In this document: in pieces, positions 23,567 to 33,491 of the stretch
How positions within the stretch are numbered: the stretch's first letter is position 1
How the letters are laid out: every line of letters begins with the position of its first letter
Assembly: GCA_021166725.1 (NCBI GenBank)
Contig: JAJPES010000060.1
Coordinates: 1 to 64,000, forward strand
Source of the DNA: Burkholderiaceae bacterium
GTDB lineage: Bacteria > Pseudomonadota > Gammaproteobacteria > Burkholderiales > Burkholderiaceae_E
Direction of reading: 5' to 3'
Length of the DNA: 64,000 nucleotides
Notes under the pieces: generated by a model
Databases searched by the model: none
Seen by the model: the letters and a program-made list of their open reading frames with translations, nothing else
Told to the model about the DNA's origin: nothing
Program-made: the position numbers and the translations under genes

Positions 23567-24171
23567 GTCCCGGCTGCGATGCCGCGGCGATAGATCGCGA
23601 ATACGCCGGGCGCGTCGTGCCGTATCTGGCCGACCTTGCCCGCCAGCAGCGACTGCATCACCAGTCCCTGGATGGTGCCGATGAACAGGACCGCCGCGGC
23701 GTCGACGTCCAGCGCACGGTCGAGTTCGCCCTGCGCCATTCCGGCGTCGAACAGGCTGCGCAGCCGATCTTCGTACTGCCGGATCAGCGTCTGGACCAGT
23801 TTCTTCGGCAGCGACTTGCCGGGACGCTGCAATTCGCCGAACAGCATGCGCGGCACGCCGGGGTGGCGGGCGACGAAATCGATGTGCGCCATGAACATCG
23901 CTTCGAGCGCGACGAGCGGGGACGCGGCATGTTCGATGGCCTCGTCCACGCGCGCGAGCAGCCGCTCGCTGACCCATGACATCGCCGCTTCGAGGATCGC
24001 GTCCTTGTTCGGGAAGTGACGGAACAGAGCGCCCTGCGTCAGTCCCATGCGTTCGGCGATCGCCGTGGTCGTGATGTCGGCGGGGTTCTGTTCGGCAGCG
24101 AGATCGACAACGGCTTCGACCGTTGCGGCACGGCGTTCCGGCGCGGGGAGAGGGTGCGGGCGTGGATTCAC
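23563..24171 (-). CDS. TetR family transcriptional regulator (CecR-like)
   Basis: The 202-residue regulator has a canonical N-terminal HTH, about residues 30-60 (ITTTAIAERMGLTQGALFRHFPNKDAIL), and a TetR ligand-binding half. The start is a GTG preceded by a GGAG ribosome site. It is the first gene of the efflux operon, overlapping hlyD by 4 bases, and a perfect palindrome lies 18-33 bases upstream of its start. Order and content parallel the E. coli cecR-ybhGFSR operon, in which CecR represses its own operon. Autoregulation here is inferred. Confidence 0.92.
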   Translation of the reverse strand: MNPRPHPLPAPERRAATVEAVVDLAAEQNPADITTTAIAERMGLTQGALFRHFPNKDAILEAAMSWVSERLLARVDEAIEHAASPLVALEAMFMAHIDFVARHPGVPRMLFGELQRPGKSLPKKLVQTLIRQYEDRLRSLFDAGMAQGELDRALDVDAAAVLFIGTIQGLVMQSLLAGKVGQIRHDAPGVFAIYRRGIAAGT

Positions 24172-24188
24172 GAGGATCTCCGAAGAGT

Positions 24189-24204
24189 TAGTAATAGATT
24201 ACTA
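24189..24204. promoter_or_regulatory. 16-bp perfect palindrome, probable TetR operator
   Basis: TAGTAATAGATTACTA is two 7-bp arms, TAGTAAT and ATTACTA, around AG. It is the most AT-rich spot in the region and lies in the 240-bp divergent gap between tetR and the nitrite reductase gene, close to the tetR start. Position and symmetry fit an operator for the adjacent TetR protein covering the operon promoter. It could also affect the divergent gene. Confidence 0.65.
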
Positions 24205-24413
24205 TCTAATGCACCGCGCTGCAACGATTCCCGCACTGCCGACGCGATCCGCCGAGCCGGGCACCGCTGATCCCTTCGGCCGCGCCGCGTGGTCAGGCCC
24301 ATCACGCGACGGGGCGATGCGGCGCCCCGCCGTGATTCGGCTGACGGAACTTGCAAGGCCCGCCGCTTGCATCCGCCCTACGCATTCGACAAATCGGGGA
24401 GGAGGGCAGCGCC

Positions 24414-26402
24414 ATGTCGTCGTCGGGTGGGACGGTGCGAAGTTCGGATGCGTGGCCGGACGTCGCCAGCGCTGCGCTACGAATCGCCTTCGGCATCATC
24501 TGGGCGATCGGCGCTGCTTTCACCTGGACCGACCAGTTCGCGGCGAACTACGTCGGCTACCTGCACAACGCCGCGCAGGGGCAGCCGTCGTGGTCGGCGT
24601 GGTGGTTCGACATGTGGATCGCGCTGGTCACACCCCACGCGACGCTGTTCGTCTGGCTCACCCGCATCGCGGAAACCCTGCTCGCCATCGCGTTGCTCAC
24701 CGGCTTCGCACGCAAGACCACCTATGTGATCGGCGCGCTGTTCAGCCTGCTGATCTGGTCGACCGCCGAGGGCTTCGGTGGGCCCTACACGGTGGGTGCG
24801 GCGAACATGGGCACTGCGCTCGCCTACGTGCTGATCTTCCTGTTGCTGATCGGCGTCAACTATCGAGGCGGCACGAGCCCGTACAGCGTCGATTACCTGA
24901 TCGAGCGGCACTGGCCGGCCTGGCGGCGCATCGCCGAATGGAGCCCGGGCGTTGCGCTGCACGCACCGCCCCCGTCTTCGGCCGCGGCGCAGGTCACCGC
25001 GATCGTAGGGATCGCGTTGCTCGTGTTCTTCCTGATCGGCGGATTGCAGAGCACGATGCACGTCGCGGCCCCGACGCCGACCGCCGCCGCCTCGGCGGTA
25101 TCGCCGTTGTCGCTCGCGGCGAAGGAGCCGATCGCCAAGGCGCGCGATGCGCGCCTGCCTCCGCTCACCGACGGGCCGAGCGTCGACGTGACGATCGAGT
25201 CCACCGACAAGACGGTCGCGATCGCCAACGGCGTCGAGTACCAGGCATGGACCTTTGGCGACGAGGTTCCGGGGCCGGTGATCCACGTGCGACAGGGACA
25301 GACGGTCAACGTGACCTACGTCAATCGCGGCACGATGGAGCACTCGCTCGATTTCCATGCCGCGATCACGCCGCCCGATCTGCACTACGTCGACCTGAAG
25401 CCCGGGGAAAAAGTCACGTACTCGTTCGTTGCCGACGTGGCCGGCGCTTTCGTCTATCACTGCGGCACGGCGCCGGTGCTGCTGCACATGGCCAGCGGCA
25501 TGTACGGCGCCATCATCGTCGAGCCGGCGACGCCGCTGCCGCCCGCCGCCGAGAGCTACGTGATCGTGCAGAGCGAGTGGTACACGCAGCAGATCTCCGG
25601 TCAACTGATGGGGCCCAACTACGAGAAGATGCTTGCCGAGCATCCCGACGAGGTGGTGTTCAACGGCGTGGCGTTCCAGTACCGCGACCAGCCGTTGACG
25701 GTCGCCGCCGGCGAGCGGGTGCGCATCTACTTCGTCAACGCCGGCCCGAGCCTGTGGTCGTCGTTCCACGTGATCGGCGCGATGCTCGACACGGTCTATC
25801 CCGATGGCGATCCCGCCCATGCGCTGACCGGCGTATCGAGTTACAGCGTCGGGCCGGGCGCGGGCGCGATCTTCGACCTGGTGATTCCCGAAGCGGGCCA
25901 CTATCCGTTCGTCGATCACAGCTTCGCGCACCTGATGATCGGCGCACAGGGCGTTCTCGAAGTGCAAGCGCCGGGCGGCGCGCGCCCTGCGCCGCCGGTC
26001 GAGCGGGCCGAGCCGGCGGCGGCGCCGGCCGCCGCGGTTGCCGCCGCTGCGCCGCCGGCCGCAACGGGACCGTACAAGTTCGATCCAGTCCGTGGCGCGT
26101 CGCTCTACGGCACGCATTGCGCTGCCTGTCACCAGCCGAACGGTGCGGGCTTGACCGGCGCCTTCCCGCCGTTGAAGGGCAACGCCGCCGTGCTCGATCC
26201 GGATCCGACGACGCAACTGAAGACGATCCTGCACGGCGCGCAGGGCGTGCCGATCGATGGCGTCACCTACCCGAGTGCGATGCCGCCGTTCGCGGCGATG
26301 CTGAGCGACGCCGACGTTGCCGACATCGCGAACCACGAGCGCACTCAGTGGGGCAACCGGGGCAAGCTCGTCGATTCGGACGAGGTGAAGGCTGCGCGGT
26401 AG
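24414..26402 (+). CDS. nirK: DoxX-like membrane domain / copper nitrite reductase / cytochrome c fusion
   Basis: The 662-residue protein has three parts. Residues 1-215 are a multi-helix membrane region resembling DoxX/DoxD-type proteins, with a last anchor near 193-212. Residues about 255-520 are a two-domain copper nitrite reductase of the AniA type, with type 1 copper ligands H310, C350, H358 and M363, type 2 ligands H315, H349 and H502, and catalytic D313 and H452. After an Ala/Pro-rich linker, residues 555-645 form a cytochrome c domain with C569-A-A-C-H573 and a likely Met623 ligand. It should reduce nitrite to NO at the outer face of the inner membrane, receiving electrons through its own haem. 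The start has a strong GGAGG site. The role of the membrane part is unknown. Confidence 0.88.
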   Translation: MSSSGGTVRSSDAWPDVASAALRIAFGIIWAIGAAFTWTDQFAANYVGYLHNAAQGQPSWSAWWFDMWIALVTPHATLFVWLTRIAETLLAIALLTGFARKTTYVIGALFSLLIWSTAEGFGGPYTVGAANMGTALAYVLIFLLLIGVNYRGGTSPYSVDYLIERHWPAWRRIAEWSPGVALHAPPPSSAAAQVTAIVGIALLVFFLIGGLQSTMHVAAPTPTAAASAVSPLSLAAKEPIAKARDARLPPLTDGPSVDVTIESTDKTVAIANGVEYQAWTFGDEVPGPVIHVRQGQTVNVTYVNRGTMEHSLDFHAAITPPDLHYVDLKPGEKVTYSFVADVAGAFVYHCGTAPVLLHMASGMYGAIIVEPATPLPPAAESYVIVQSEWYTQQISGQLMGPNYEKMLAEHPDEVVFNGVAFQYRDQPLTVAAGERVRIYFVNAGPSLWSSFHVIGAMLDTVYPDGDPAHALTGVSSYSVGPGAGAIFDLVIPEAGHYPFVDHSFAHLMIGAQGVLEVQAPGGARPAPPVERAEPAAAPAAAVAAAAPPAATGPYKFDPVRGASLYGTHCAACHQPNGAGLTGAFPPLKGNAAVLDPDPTTQLKTILHGAQGVPIDGVTYPSAMPPFAAMLSDADVADIANHERTQWGNRGKLVDSDEVKAAR

Positions 26403-26426
26403 GCGGGAGAGTCCGTCTCCGCGCAC

Positions 26427-26448
26427 GGCGACGGCGGGTTTCGTCGCC
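26427..26448. terminator. possible bidirectional terminator between nirK and malQ-treY
   Basis: GGCGACG pairs with CGTCGCC around an 8-base loop containing GGGTTT, in the 65-bp gap between two convergent genes. There is no long T run, so this rests on the stem and its position. Confidence 0.4.
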
Positions 26449-26467
26449 TGCCGTCCCTGGTCGCCGC

Positions 26468-29400
26468 TTATCCGGCGGCAGGCCCGAGCAGCACCGCCGC
26501 GGGCAGGCCGCGGAGCAACTGTGCCGGCGAGAATTCGCCGAGCGACACCTGCACCGAACCTCCGCCGAGTTCGTCGACGAGTTCCCCGGCGGCATCGATC
26601 CCCGCCAGGGAGACCCGGGTGTCGCCCCACGACGCCGCCTCGGGCAGCTCGCCCGTCTCGATCAATCCGGGCAATCCGCGTGCGACGACAGCGACTACGA
26701 CCGTTTCGGAGTCCTGGCGCGCGTATGCGATCAGATGTCGTGCGTGTTCACCGGTGACTTCGAGCGGAACATAGTCGCCGTCGCGGAACAGGGCTGGGCG
26801 CGCGCGGCGCAACTGGAGCAGCCGCCAGGCGACGAACAGCTTGCATTCGTCGGCGCGAGGATCGCGCGACAGCGACGCGGCTGCGGCCGCGACGCCCTCG
26901 TGGGCGACGCGAAGCTCGATCGCTTCGAGCATCGCCGCGTGCCGTCCGAAGTCGACCGGGCGGCGGTTGTCGGGGTCGACCAGGCTGAAGTCGAAGCACT
27001 CGTTCCCCTGGTACAGGTCCGGTACGCCGGGAACCGTGTGCTGCAGCGCGAGCATCGCGAGGCTGTTCAACGCCCCGAACCATGCAATCGGCATCACCTG
27101 CTCGCGCAGATCTTCGACGAAAGCCTGCGACTCGAGGATCGCGCGCACGAAGCCGGCCAGCGCTTCCTCGTAGTCGGTGTCCGGGTTCACCCAGCTCGTG
27201 TGGACCTTCGCCTCGCGGGCCGCCTTCCGCACGAAGCGCTGGATGCGCTCGATGTACTCGGCGTGCGTTTGCGAACTCGTGTTCTCGGGCCGGAACGTCC
27301 CCAGCAGGACCTGGTACAGCAGGTACTCGTCGTTCGGCGACGGTGCGGCCGTCCCGTGCGCTGTTCGCCGACGGCTGCGGTTCATCCGCCGCCAGCGTCG
27401 CAACATCCATCGCCAGCCGGCCGGCATCCACGACAGTACGTCGATGCGCGCGCGCACGTCGGCCGAGCGCTTGCTGTCGTGTGTCGACAGCGCGAGCATC
27501 GTGTGCGGCCAGTGCGCCGCACGATCGAGGTTCGCGCCGTGGAACGCCTCGAGCGAGTAGCCGAACGTGTCGGGCTCGGTGCCGACGTCGTTGAGCGAAA
27601 CCAGGCGATTGAAGCGGTACAGCGCGGTGTCCTCGACGCCCTTGGCGGCTACCGGCGACGTGAACTGCTGGAAGCGACGCGCGAAGCGCAGCGTGCGCTG
27701 CCGCAGCGCGCTCGGGCTGCCGGGCGGCGCACGGCCGAGCAGCGCATTGCGCACGAAGCCGAACACGGTGGGGTCGGCGGCCCGGCTTCGCCGCGCGGAC
27801 TGTCCGACCGCCCAGTCCACGTAGCGCCGATCCTGCTTCGAAGGTCGTTCGACGATATAGGTGCGGTAGACGGGCAGGCGCGCAGCCACCTCGGCCAGCG
27901 CGCGTCGCAATGTGTCGGCGCTGTAGTCGCGGGTGCGTCTATCGGCTCGCGCGATGCGCAGCAGCTCGGCGGCGAGCACGCGCAACTCCGACGCGAGCGA
28001 GTGGCGCATCGTCAGCAGCTTGCATTCGTAGGCCGTCTCCTCGAAGCCGGCCCGCTCGCCGGTGAACGAACGCCAGATGCGATCGATTCGAGGCTTCGCC
28101 TTGCGGTCGACGAACACGCCGGTGCAGATCGCGGCGAATCGGTAGCCGGTCGTGCCGTGGATCGCCCATCGCTCCGGAACCCGCTCGTGGCTGGCGACGA
28201 TCTTCTCGATGACGACGTACAGCGGCCGGGCCGGGCGGCCGTTGTCGGGACGCAGGTCTGCGCCGCGGCGTTCGGCGAATCCTCGCTGCAACCGTTCGAA
28301 GTAGGCACCGGGATCGTACAGCCCGTCGGAGTGATCGATGCGCAGTCCGTCGATGCGGCCGCGCGTCGCCAGGTCGAGCACGAGGGCGTGCGTCGCTTCG
28401 AAGACCTTTTCGTCCTCGACGCGCAGTCCGGCCAGCGCATCGATGTCGAAGAAGCGCCGGTAGTTGATCTCGTCCGATGCCACGCGCCAGTACGCGACCC
28501 GCCATGCCTGCCGCTCGATCAGTTCGTGCAGGGATTCGCGCGCGCTGCTCGTGCGCGCGTTCAGCGATTCGACCGCGGCGTCGATCGCGTCGCGGACCCT
28601 TGCGTGCGTGGCGACAAGCTGCGCGAGTGCCCCGCTGCACAGTTCGCCCGCTTCCGATCGAAAGCCTTCCGCGCCTTCGGAAGCCGGCAGGCGCGACGGA
28701 AGCTGCTCGAAGCGCTGGTGGACCGCCGCGAGCGCCGCGCGTGTTCCGGATGGCGCGCGATCGCGCGCCAGGCGCCGGTCGGCGATACGCAAGACGGTGG
28801 CGGCCGTCAGCGGATCGATCGGCAGCCGGTGCTCGTGGTAGCCGATCGCGAATCGACCGCGCCCGGGGTCGAAGCGCAGTACGAGTTCGCCGCGCTCGAG
28901 CACGTCGCCGTAGTGATCGCCCAGCAGCGGCACGAGCACCTTGCCGTGGAGATCGACGTTCGCCGGGTGCCAGTCGATGTCGAAGAAGCGCGCATGCGCG
29001 GAAGCTTCGCCGTGCGTCAGCACGTCCATCCACCATTCGTTCTCGGCGCACAGCACGCCCATGTGGTTCGGAACGACGTCGCACAGCAGCCCCATGCCTC
29101 GCTCGCGCAGCGCGTCCGACAGCGCCTCGAAGCCGGCACTGCCGCCGAGTTCCGCGCTGATCCGGCCGTGATCGACGATGTCGTATCCGTGCGTGCTCGC
29201 CGGGCGCGCGGTGAGTACCGGCGAGCAGTAGAGGTCGCCGACGCCGAGGCGGTCGAGGTACGGCAGTGCTCGCAGCGCATCGTCGAATGCGAACGCATGC
29301 TGCAGTTGCACCCGGTACGTCGAGCGCGGAATGCGCGCCTGCACCGGGTGCGCGGCACGGCGTGCGCGCGGCGATTCCCGCAGGGCGCCGAGGACGCCGG

Positions 29401-31603
29401 CGAGCCGTCCGGTGGCCGGTTCGTGCGCGAGCGTGTCGAGGTCGACCGGCAGGCGGCGACGCCAGTTCGGGTGCGTGTCGGTGGTGCCCGGCAGGTTGTT
29501 CTGCTCGACGACGCCGAGCCAGTCTTCGGGCTGGATCATCATCATCGCGGACGGCGTCCCGGCGAGATAGCGATGCACCGCATCGACGAGCCCGGCGGTG
29601 AGCGGCCCCGCGGCCACGTCGTCCGCATCGCGGTCGACGTCGGCGCCGTTCGCGTCGCGACCGGCGGGCAACGCGCCTTCGGCCGTCATCGCCGCGACCA
29701 GTCGCGAACGGTCGCTTGCGCGCGCCTGCGTCTGGGCCCGTCGTGTCTCTTCGTCGGGAAACAGTCCCATTTCGGCACGCACCCGCAGGTCGTGCCCGAC
29801 CCACCAGCCGGGCAGCGTCGGCAGGTCGTGCGTCCCGATCGAGACCAGTGCATCGTGCGGATACGCGCCCGGCCGAAGGAACTCTCCGGCCGCGTCGCGT
29901 TCGAAGTACAGCAACCGGTACGACAGCACGCGCCTGCGTGCCAGCGCCTCGCGCAAGGCCGGCGGTACGGTTCCCAGGTCCTCGCCGACGACGAGGCAGC
30001 GATTGCGATGGCTCTCGAGCGCGACGATCGAGAGCAGTTCGTCCAGCGGATAATGGACGTAGGCGCCGTTGCGTGCTCCTGCATGCGGCGGCACCCAATA
30101 CAGCCGCATCAGCGCCATCACGTGGTCGATGCGCAGCGCACCCGCGTGCCGCATGTTCGATCGCAGCGCGAGTACGAACGGCTCATGACCGCGAGCGCGC
30201 AGTGCATCCGGGGCGAAAGGCGGCAGTCCCCAGTCCTGGCCCAGGAGATTGAAGTCGTCCGGCGGCGCGCCGACGCTGGCCTGCATCGCATAGCAGCGCG
30301 CAAACGACCACGAGTCGGAACCGGCGCGATCGACCGACACCGCAAGGTCGCGATACAGCCCGATCGCCATGCCGCGCTCTCGACAGTGCGTGGCGGCGCG
30401 TTCGAGCTGCCGGTCGGCGTGCCATTGCAGATACTCGTGATACTCGATGCTTTCGATCGCTTCCGATTCGAAGTGACGCACCGCTTCCGATTCGATGTCG
30501 CGGAATTCCTCGGGCCAGACCTGCCACCCCCAGATCGACGGGTCGCTCGAATGGAAGTGCTCCTGCAACGCCTCGAACAGCGCGTGGCGGCGCAGCGCCC
30601 GGCCTGCGCGTGCCTGGAACGCGCGGAACTCGCGCGCCAGTGCGGTGTCGGTCGCCAGCTGCGTGCGACGGAAATGCGAGTAGAGCCGGCGAAGTACCTC
30701 GTGCTTCAGAGCGGACACGGCGGGGAAGTCGACGAGCGGGCAGCCGCGCGATGTCCGGAGCCGGGCGCGAAACGCATCGGAGCCGACGAGTTCGCGGACG
30801 TCCTCCGCTTCGTCGAATCCGTCGACTGCCTGAACGTCGATCGACAGCACGTCGAGCCACAATCGCGACGACGGAGCATACGGACTCGCGTGCGCAGGGT
30901 TGTGCGCGAAACGCGCGTGCAGGGGGTTCAGCCCGATCGCGCTCGCTCCGTGCGAGGCGGCGACGTCGACGAGCGCGAGCAGGTCGCCGAAGTCGCCCAC
31001 GCCCCAGTTCCGTGTGGAGCGCAGCCCATAGAGTTGCACCGCCCAACCCCAGATGCGCGTTCCCTTGCGCATTGCGGGCGGCTGGAAGCAGTGCGCCGGC
31101 GCTGCGATCACCAGGACGTCGGCGTGCAGTGCGCCGACCTGCAGCGACAGCCGGTGATAACCGGGCGCGGGCGATGCGTCGATCTCGAGCCGGCGCGCTT
31201 CGTGTCGCACGCCGTGGACGTCGGTGGTTTCGCGTAGCGCCAGCGCGTCGATGTCGGCCGAACCTGCGAGCGTCGTGCCGCCTTCGAACGCGAGCCGCCA
31301 CTCGACGGTCGGCGTCTCGCCCGCGTGTCGGGGTACCCGAAGCAGCAGACCGATGCCCGCAGCCGGAAGCTCGATCGCGACGACGGGCTCGGCCAGTCGC
31401 TTCCAGTATCGCGGATGCGTCTGGGCGAGGCTGCGCTCGACCTGGTCGTCGTCGCCGGCGTCGACGTCCAGTTGCGCCAGCAGCGCGCGCAGGCCGTCGT
31501 CGGTGACGTCGTGGCGTCTGCCCCAGACGTCTTCGTAGTATGGGTCGACGCCGTAGGCCAGGGCCAGCCACTCCAGGCGCTGCCGGGGAGTTCCTTCAGC
31601 CAC
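26468..31603 (-). CDS. treY: 4-alpha-glucanotransferase / maltooligosyltrehalose synthase fusion
   Basis: This 1711-residue protein joins two enzymes. Residues 1 to about 740 are a MalQ-type 4-alpha-glucanotransferase (GH77) with ALRIDHVMALMRLYW holding the nucleophile near residue 490, VVGEDLGTVP with the acid, and GTHDLPTLPGWW. From about residue 755 begins maltooligosyltrehalose synthase (TreY, GH13), starting RIPRSTYRVQL, then YDIVDHGRISAELG, LLCDVVPNHMGV and GLRIDHSDGLYDP. MalQ reshuffles glucan chains; TreY converts the reducing end to a trehalosyl unit, which TreZ cuts off. The start is GTG, overlapping treZ by 8 bases, and it is the last gene of the operon. The frame is continuous through the joint, so the fusion is not a broken pair. 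Confidence 0.93.
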   Translation of the reverse strand: MAEGTPRQRLEWLALAYGVDPYYEDVWGRRHDVTDDGLRALLAQLDVDAGDDDQVERSLAQTHPRYWKRLAEPVVAIELPAAGIGLLLRVPRHAGETPTVEWRLAFEGGTTLAGSADIDALALRETTDVHGVRHEARRLEIDASPAPGYHRLSLQVGALHADVLVIAAPAHCFQPPAMRKGTRIWGWAVQLYGLRSTRNWGVGDFGDLLALVDVAASHGASAIGLNPLHARFAHNPAHASPYAPSSRLWLDVLSIDVQAVDGFDEAEDVRELVGSDAFRARLRTSRGCPLVDFPAVSALKHEVLRRLYSHFRRTQLATDTALAREFRAFQARAGRALRRHALFEALQEHFHSSDPSIWGWQVWPEEFRDIESEAVRHFESEAIESIEYHEYLQWHADRQLERAATHCRERGMAIGLYRDLAVSVDRAGSDSWSFARCYAMQASVGAPPDDFNLLGQDWGLPPFAPDALRARGHEPFVLALRSNMRHAGALRIDHVMALMRLYWVPPHAGARNGAYVHYPLDELLSIVALESHRNRCLVVGEDLGTVPPALREALARRRVLSYRLLYFERDAAGEFLRPGAYPHDALVSIGTHDLPTLPGWWVGHDLRVRAEMGLFPDEETRRAQTQARASDRSRLVAAMTAEGALPAGRDANGADVDRDADDVAAGPLTAGLVDAVHRYLAGTPSAMMMIQPEDWLGVVEQNNLPGTTDTHPNWRRRLPVDLDTLAHEPATGRLAGVLGALRESPRARRAAHPVQARIPRSTYRVQLQHAFAFDDALRALPYLDRLGVGDLYCSPVLTARPASTHGYDIVDHGRISAELGGSAGFEALSDALRERGMGLLCDVVPNHMGVLCAENEWWMDVLTHGEASAHARFFDIDWHPANVDLHGKVLVPLLGDHYGDVLERGELVLRFDPGRGRFAIGYHEHRLPIDPLTAATVLRIADRRLARDRAPSGTRAALAAVHQRFEQLPSRLPASEGAEGFRSEAGELCSGALAQLVATHARVRDAIDAAVESLNARTSSARESLHELIERQAWRVAYWRVASDEINYRRFFDIDALAGLRVEDEKVFEATHALVLDLATRGRIDGLRIDHSDGLYDPGAYFERLQRGFAERRGADLRPDNGRPARPLYVVIEKIVASHERVPERWAIHGTTGYRFAAICTGVFVDRKAKPRIDRIWRSFTGERAGFEETAYECKLLTMRHSLASELRVLAAELLRIARADRRTRDYSADTLRRALAEVAARLPVYRTYIVERPSKQDRRYVDWAVGQSARRSRAADPTVFGFVRNALLGRAPPGSPSALRQRTLRFARRFQQFTSPVAAKGVEDTALYRFNRLVSLNDVGTEPDTFGYSLEAFHGANLDRAAHWPHTMLALSTHDSKRSADVRARIDVLSWMPAGWRWMLRRWRRMNRSRRRTAHGTAAPSPNDEYLLYQVLLGTFRPENTSSQTHAEYIERIQRFVRKAAREAKVHTSWVNPDTDYEEALAGFVRAILESQAFVEDLREQVMPIAWFGALNSLAMLALQHTVPGVPDLYQGNECFDFSLVDPDNRRPVDFGRHAAMLEAIELRVAHEGVAAAAASLSRDPRADECKLFVAWRLLQLRRARPALFRDGDYVPLEVTGEHARHLIAYARQDSETVVVAVVARGLPGLIETGELPEAASWGDTRVSLAGIDAAGELVDELGGGSVQVSLGEFSPAQLLRGLPAAVLLGPAAG

Positions 31604-33491
31604 CGCCGGCGTCCTTGCCGTAGAGCACCCCGCCGCACGCCAACACCCATTCGTCGCTTCCGCTGTGCCTGGCCGCGTGCGAGAACAGAGGCTCGAACGA
31701 CGGTCCGGCGCGCACGATCGCGTCGTCTTCGCCGAAGTTCAGGTGCAAGGCGAGCGCTTCGGTGCGTGGCGACGACGAAACGCGATTCGCGTCGTCGTCG
31801 GGCATCCAGCGCACGCTCAGTAGCCGGCCCCGGGCTTTCCATCGGCCCGCGCGGCGCAGCGATGCGATTCGCTCGAGGATCGAGCGGCGCGTCGCGAGCA
31901 TCTGCTCGACGAGCACGAGGCGCTCGAGGTGGGGCGAGACCGAACGTTCGCCGTGATCGAGCCGCGAGGCGGCGAAGGTCTGCGGCGCGTTCGGATCCGG
32001 AATCGCTTCGCGCACTGCCGGATCGCGGAATTTCTCGAAGCGGCCGAACTCCTCGCGCCGCCCGTTGCGCACCGCCTGGGCCAGCTCGGGACCGAAGTCG
32101 CAGAAGAACAGGAACGGCGTCGATGCTGCGTACTCGTCGCCCATGAACAGCATCGGCACCTGTGCGCCGAGCAGCACGCAGCCGAGCGCCGCCGGCATCA
32201 GCCGGGGGTCGGCGAGCGCGTCGAGCCGCTCGCCGAAGGCGCGGTTGCCGATCTGGTCGTGCGTCTGGACGTACGCGACAAAGGCCGACGGAGGCAGGTG
32301 TGCGCTCGGCGTGCCGCGAGGTGCACCCGCGCGGAACGGCGACGCCTCGCCCTGGTAGACGAAGCCCTCGGCCAGCGCGCGCCCCAGGCGCTCGATCGGC
32401 GCATCGGCATAGTCGAGGTAGTAGCCATCGGTCTCGCCGGTCAGCACGACGTGCAGAGCGTGATGCAGGTCGTCGTTCCACTGGGCATCGGCGAAGATGG
32501 GCTCTCCCTGCGCGGTGCGCTGCAGGACTCTCGCATCGTTGCGGTCGTTTTCGAGCACGAGGTGCACGAAGCGATCGCGGCCCGGACCGTCCCGCAGCGC
32601 GCGTGCGATCTCCTCGACGAGGTCGTGCGAGGAGCGGTTCTCGATCGCGTGCACCGCATCCAGCCGCAGCCCGTCGATGCCGTATTCGACCACCCAGTAC
32701 AGCGCGTTGTGCACGAAGAACGCGCGCACCGTTTCGCTCGACGCACCGTCGAAGTCGATCGCGTCGCCCCACGGCGTGCGGCGCAACGCGTCGAAGAACT
32801 GCGGTGCATAGGCGTGCAGGTAGTTTCCGTCGGGACCGAAATGGTTGTAGACGACGTCGAGCAGCACCATCAGCCCCAGCGAATGCGCGTGTTCGACGAA
32901 GCGCTTGAGTGCCTCGGGTCGACCGTACGCGGATTCGATTGCGTACGGCAGCACTCCGTCGTATCCCCAGCCGCGCCTGCCGCGAAAGTCGGCTACCGGC
33001 ATCAGTTCGATGGCGGTGATGCCGAGCGCGGCGAGCTCGCCCAGGCGCTCGCGTGCCGCATCGAAGGTCCCGTCCGCCGTGAAGGTGCCGACATGCATCT
33101 CGTAGAGCACGGCCTCGTGCCACGGGCGCCCAAGCCACGCACTGTCGCTCCAGTCGTGCGCAAGCGGATCGACGAGCTCGCTCGGGCCGTGCACGTCGAA
33201 CGGATTGAACCGCGATGCCGGATCGGGAACGGCGAGGTGCTCGTCCAGCCGGAATCGGTACTGCAGCCCCGGGCGCGCATCGGGCACGTCGGCCTCGTGC
33301 CATCCATTGCCGACGCTGCGCATTGGAACGCCGGCCAACAGGGCCGCGCGCGACCCGTCGAACTGCGCGGGTTCGTCGGCTCGAAGCAGCTCGAGCGTGA
33401 CCCGCTCGCGCGCCGGTGCCCAGAACCGGAAGCGGGCGCCCGCGCCGTCGGCGAACGATGCGCCGAACGGCATCGCATGAGCGCGCCTCAT
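31596..33491 (-). CDS. treZ: malto-oligosyltrehalose trehalohydrolase
   Basis: TreZ releases trehalose from the maltooligosyltrehalose made by TreY. The 631-residue protein has the N-terminal CBM48-like domain ([15 protein letters not shown]), [44 protein letters not shown], the catalytic [17 protein letters not shown], and [15 protein letters not shown] in the form [17 protein letters not shown]. The ATG overlaps the glgX stop as ATGA, which supports this start over the internal MPFGASF. It overlaps the treY fusion by 8 bases, so the two partners are translated from coupled genes. Confidence 0.96.
   Translation of the reverse strand: MRRAHAMPFGASFADGAGARFRFWAPARERVTLELLRADEPAQFDGSRAALLAGVPMRSVGNGWHEADVPDARPGLQYRFRLDEHLAVPDPASRFNPFDVHGPSELVDPLAHDWSDSAWLGRPWHEAVLYEMHVGTFTADGTFDAARERLGELAALGITAIELMPVADFRGRRGWGYDGVLPYAIESAYGRPEALKRFVEHAHSLGLMVLLDVVYNHFGPDGNYLHAYAPQFFDALRRTPWGDAIDFDGASSETVRAFFVHNALYWVVEYGIDGLRLDAVHAIENRSSHDLVEEIARALRDGPGRDRFVHLVLENDRNDARVLQRTAQGEPIFADAQWNDDLHHALHVVLTGETDGYYLDYADAPIERLGRALAEGFVYQGEASPFRAGAPRGTPSAHLPPSAFVAYVQTHDQIGNRAFGERLDALADPRLMPAALGCVLLGAQVPMLFMGDEYAASTPFLFFCDFGPELAQAVRNGRREEFGRFEKFRDPAVREAIPDPNAPQTFAASRLDHGERSVSPHLERLVLVEQMLATRRSILERIASLRRAGRWKARGRLLSVRWMPDDDANRVSSSPRTEALALHLNFGEDDAIVRAGPSFEPLFSHAARHSGSDEWVLACGGVLYGKDAGGG

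Noticed and set aside
24047-31237. A continuous 7.2-kb open frame on the plus strand
   Set aside because: It is a shadow of tetR, nirK and the malQ-treY fusion on other frames or strands. Its product is Arg/Ala/His-rich without domains, as expected where codon third positions are almost all G or C.
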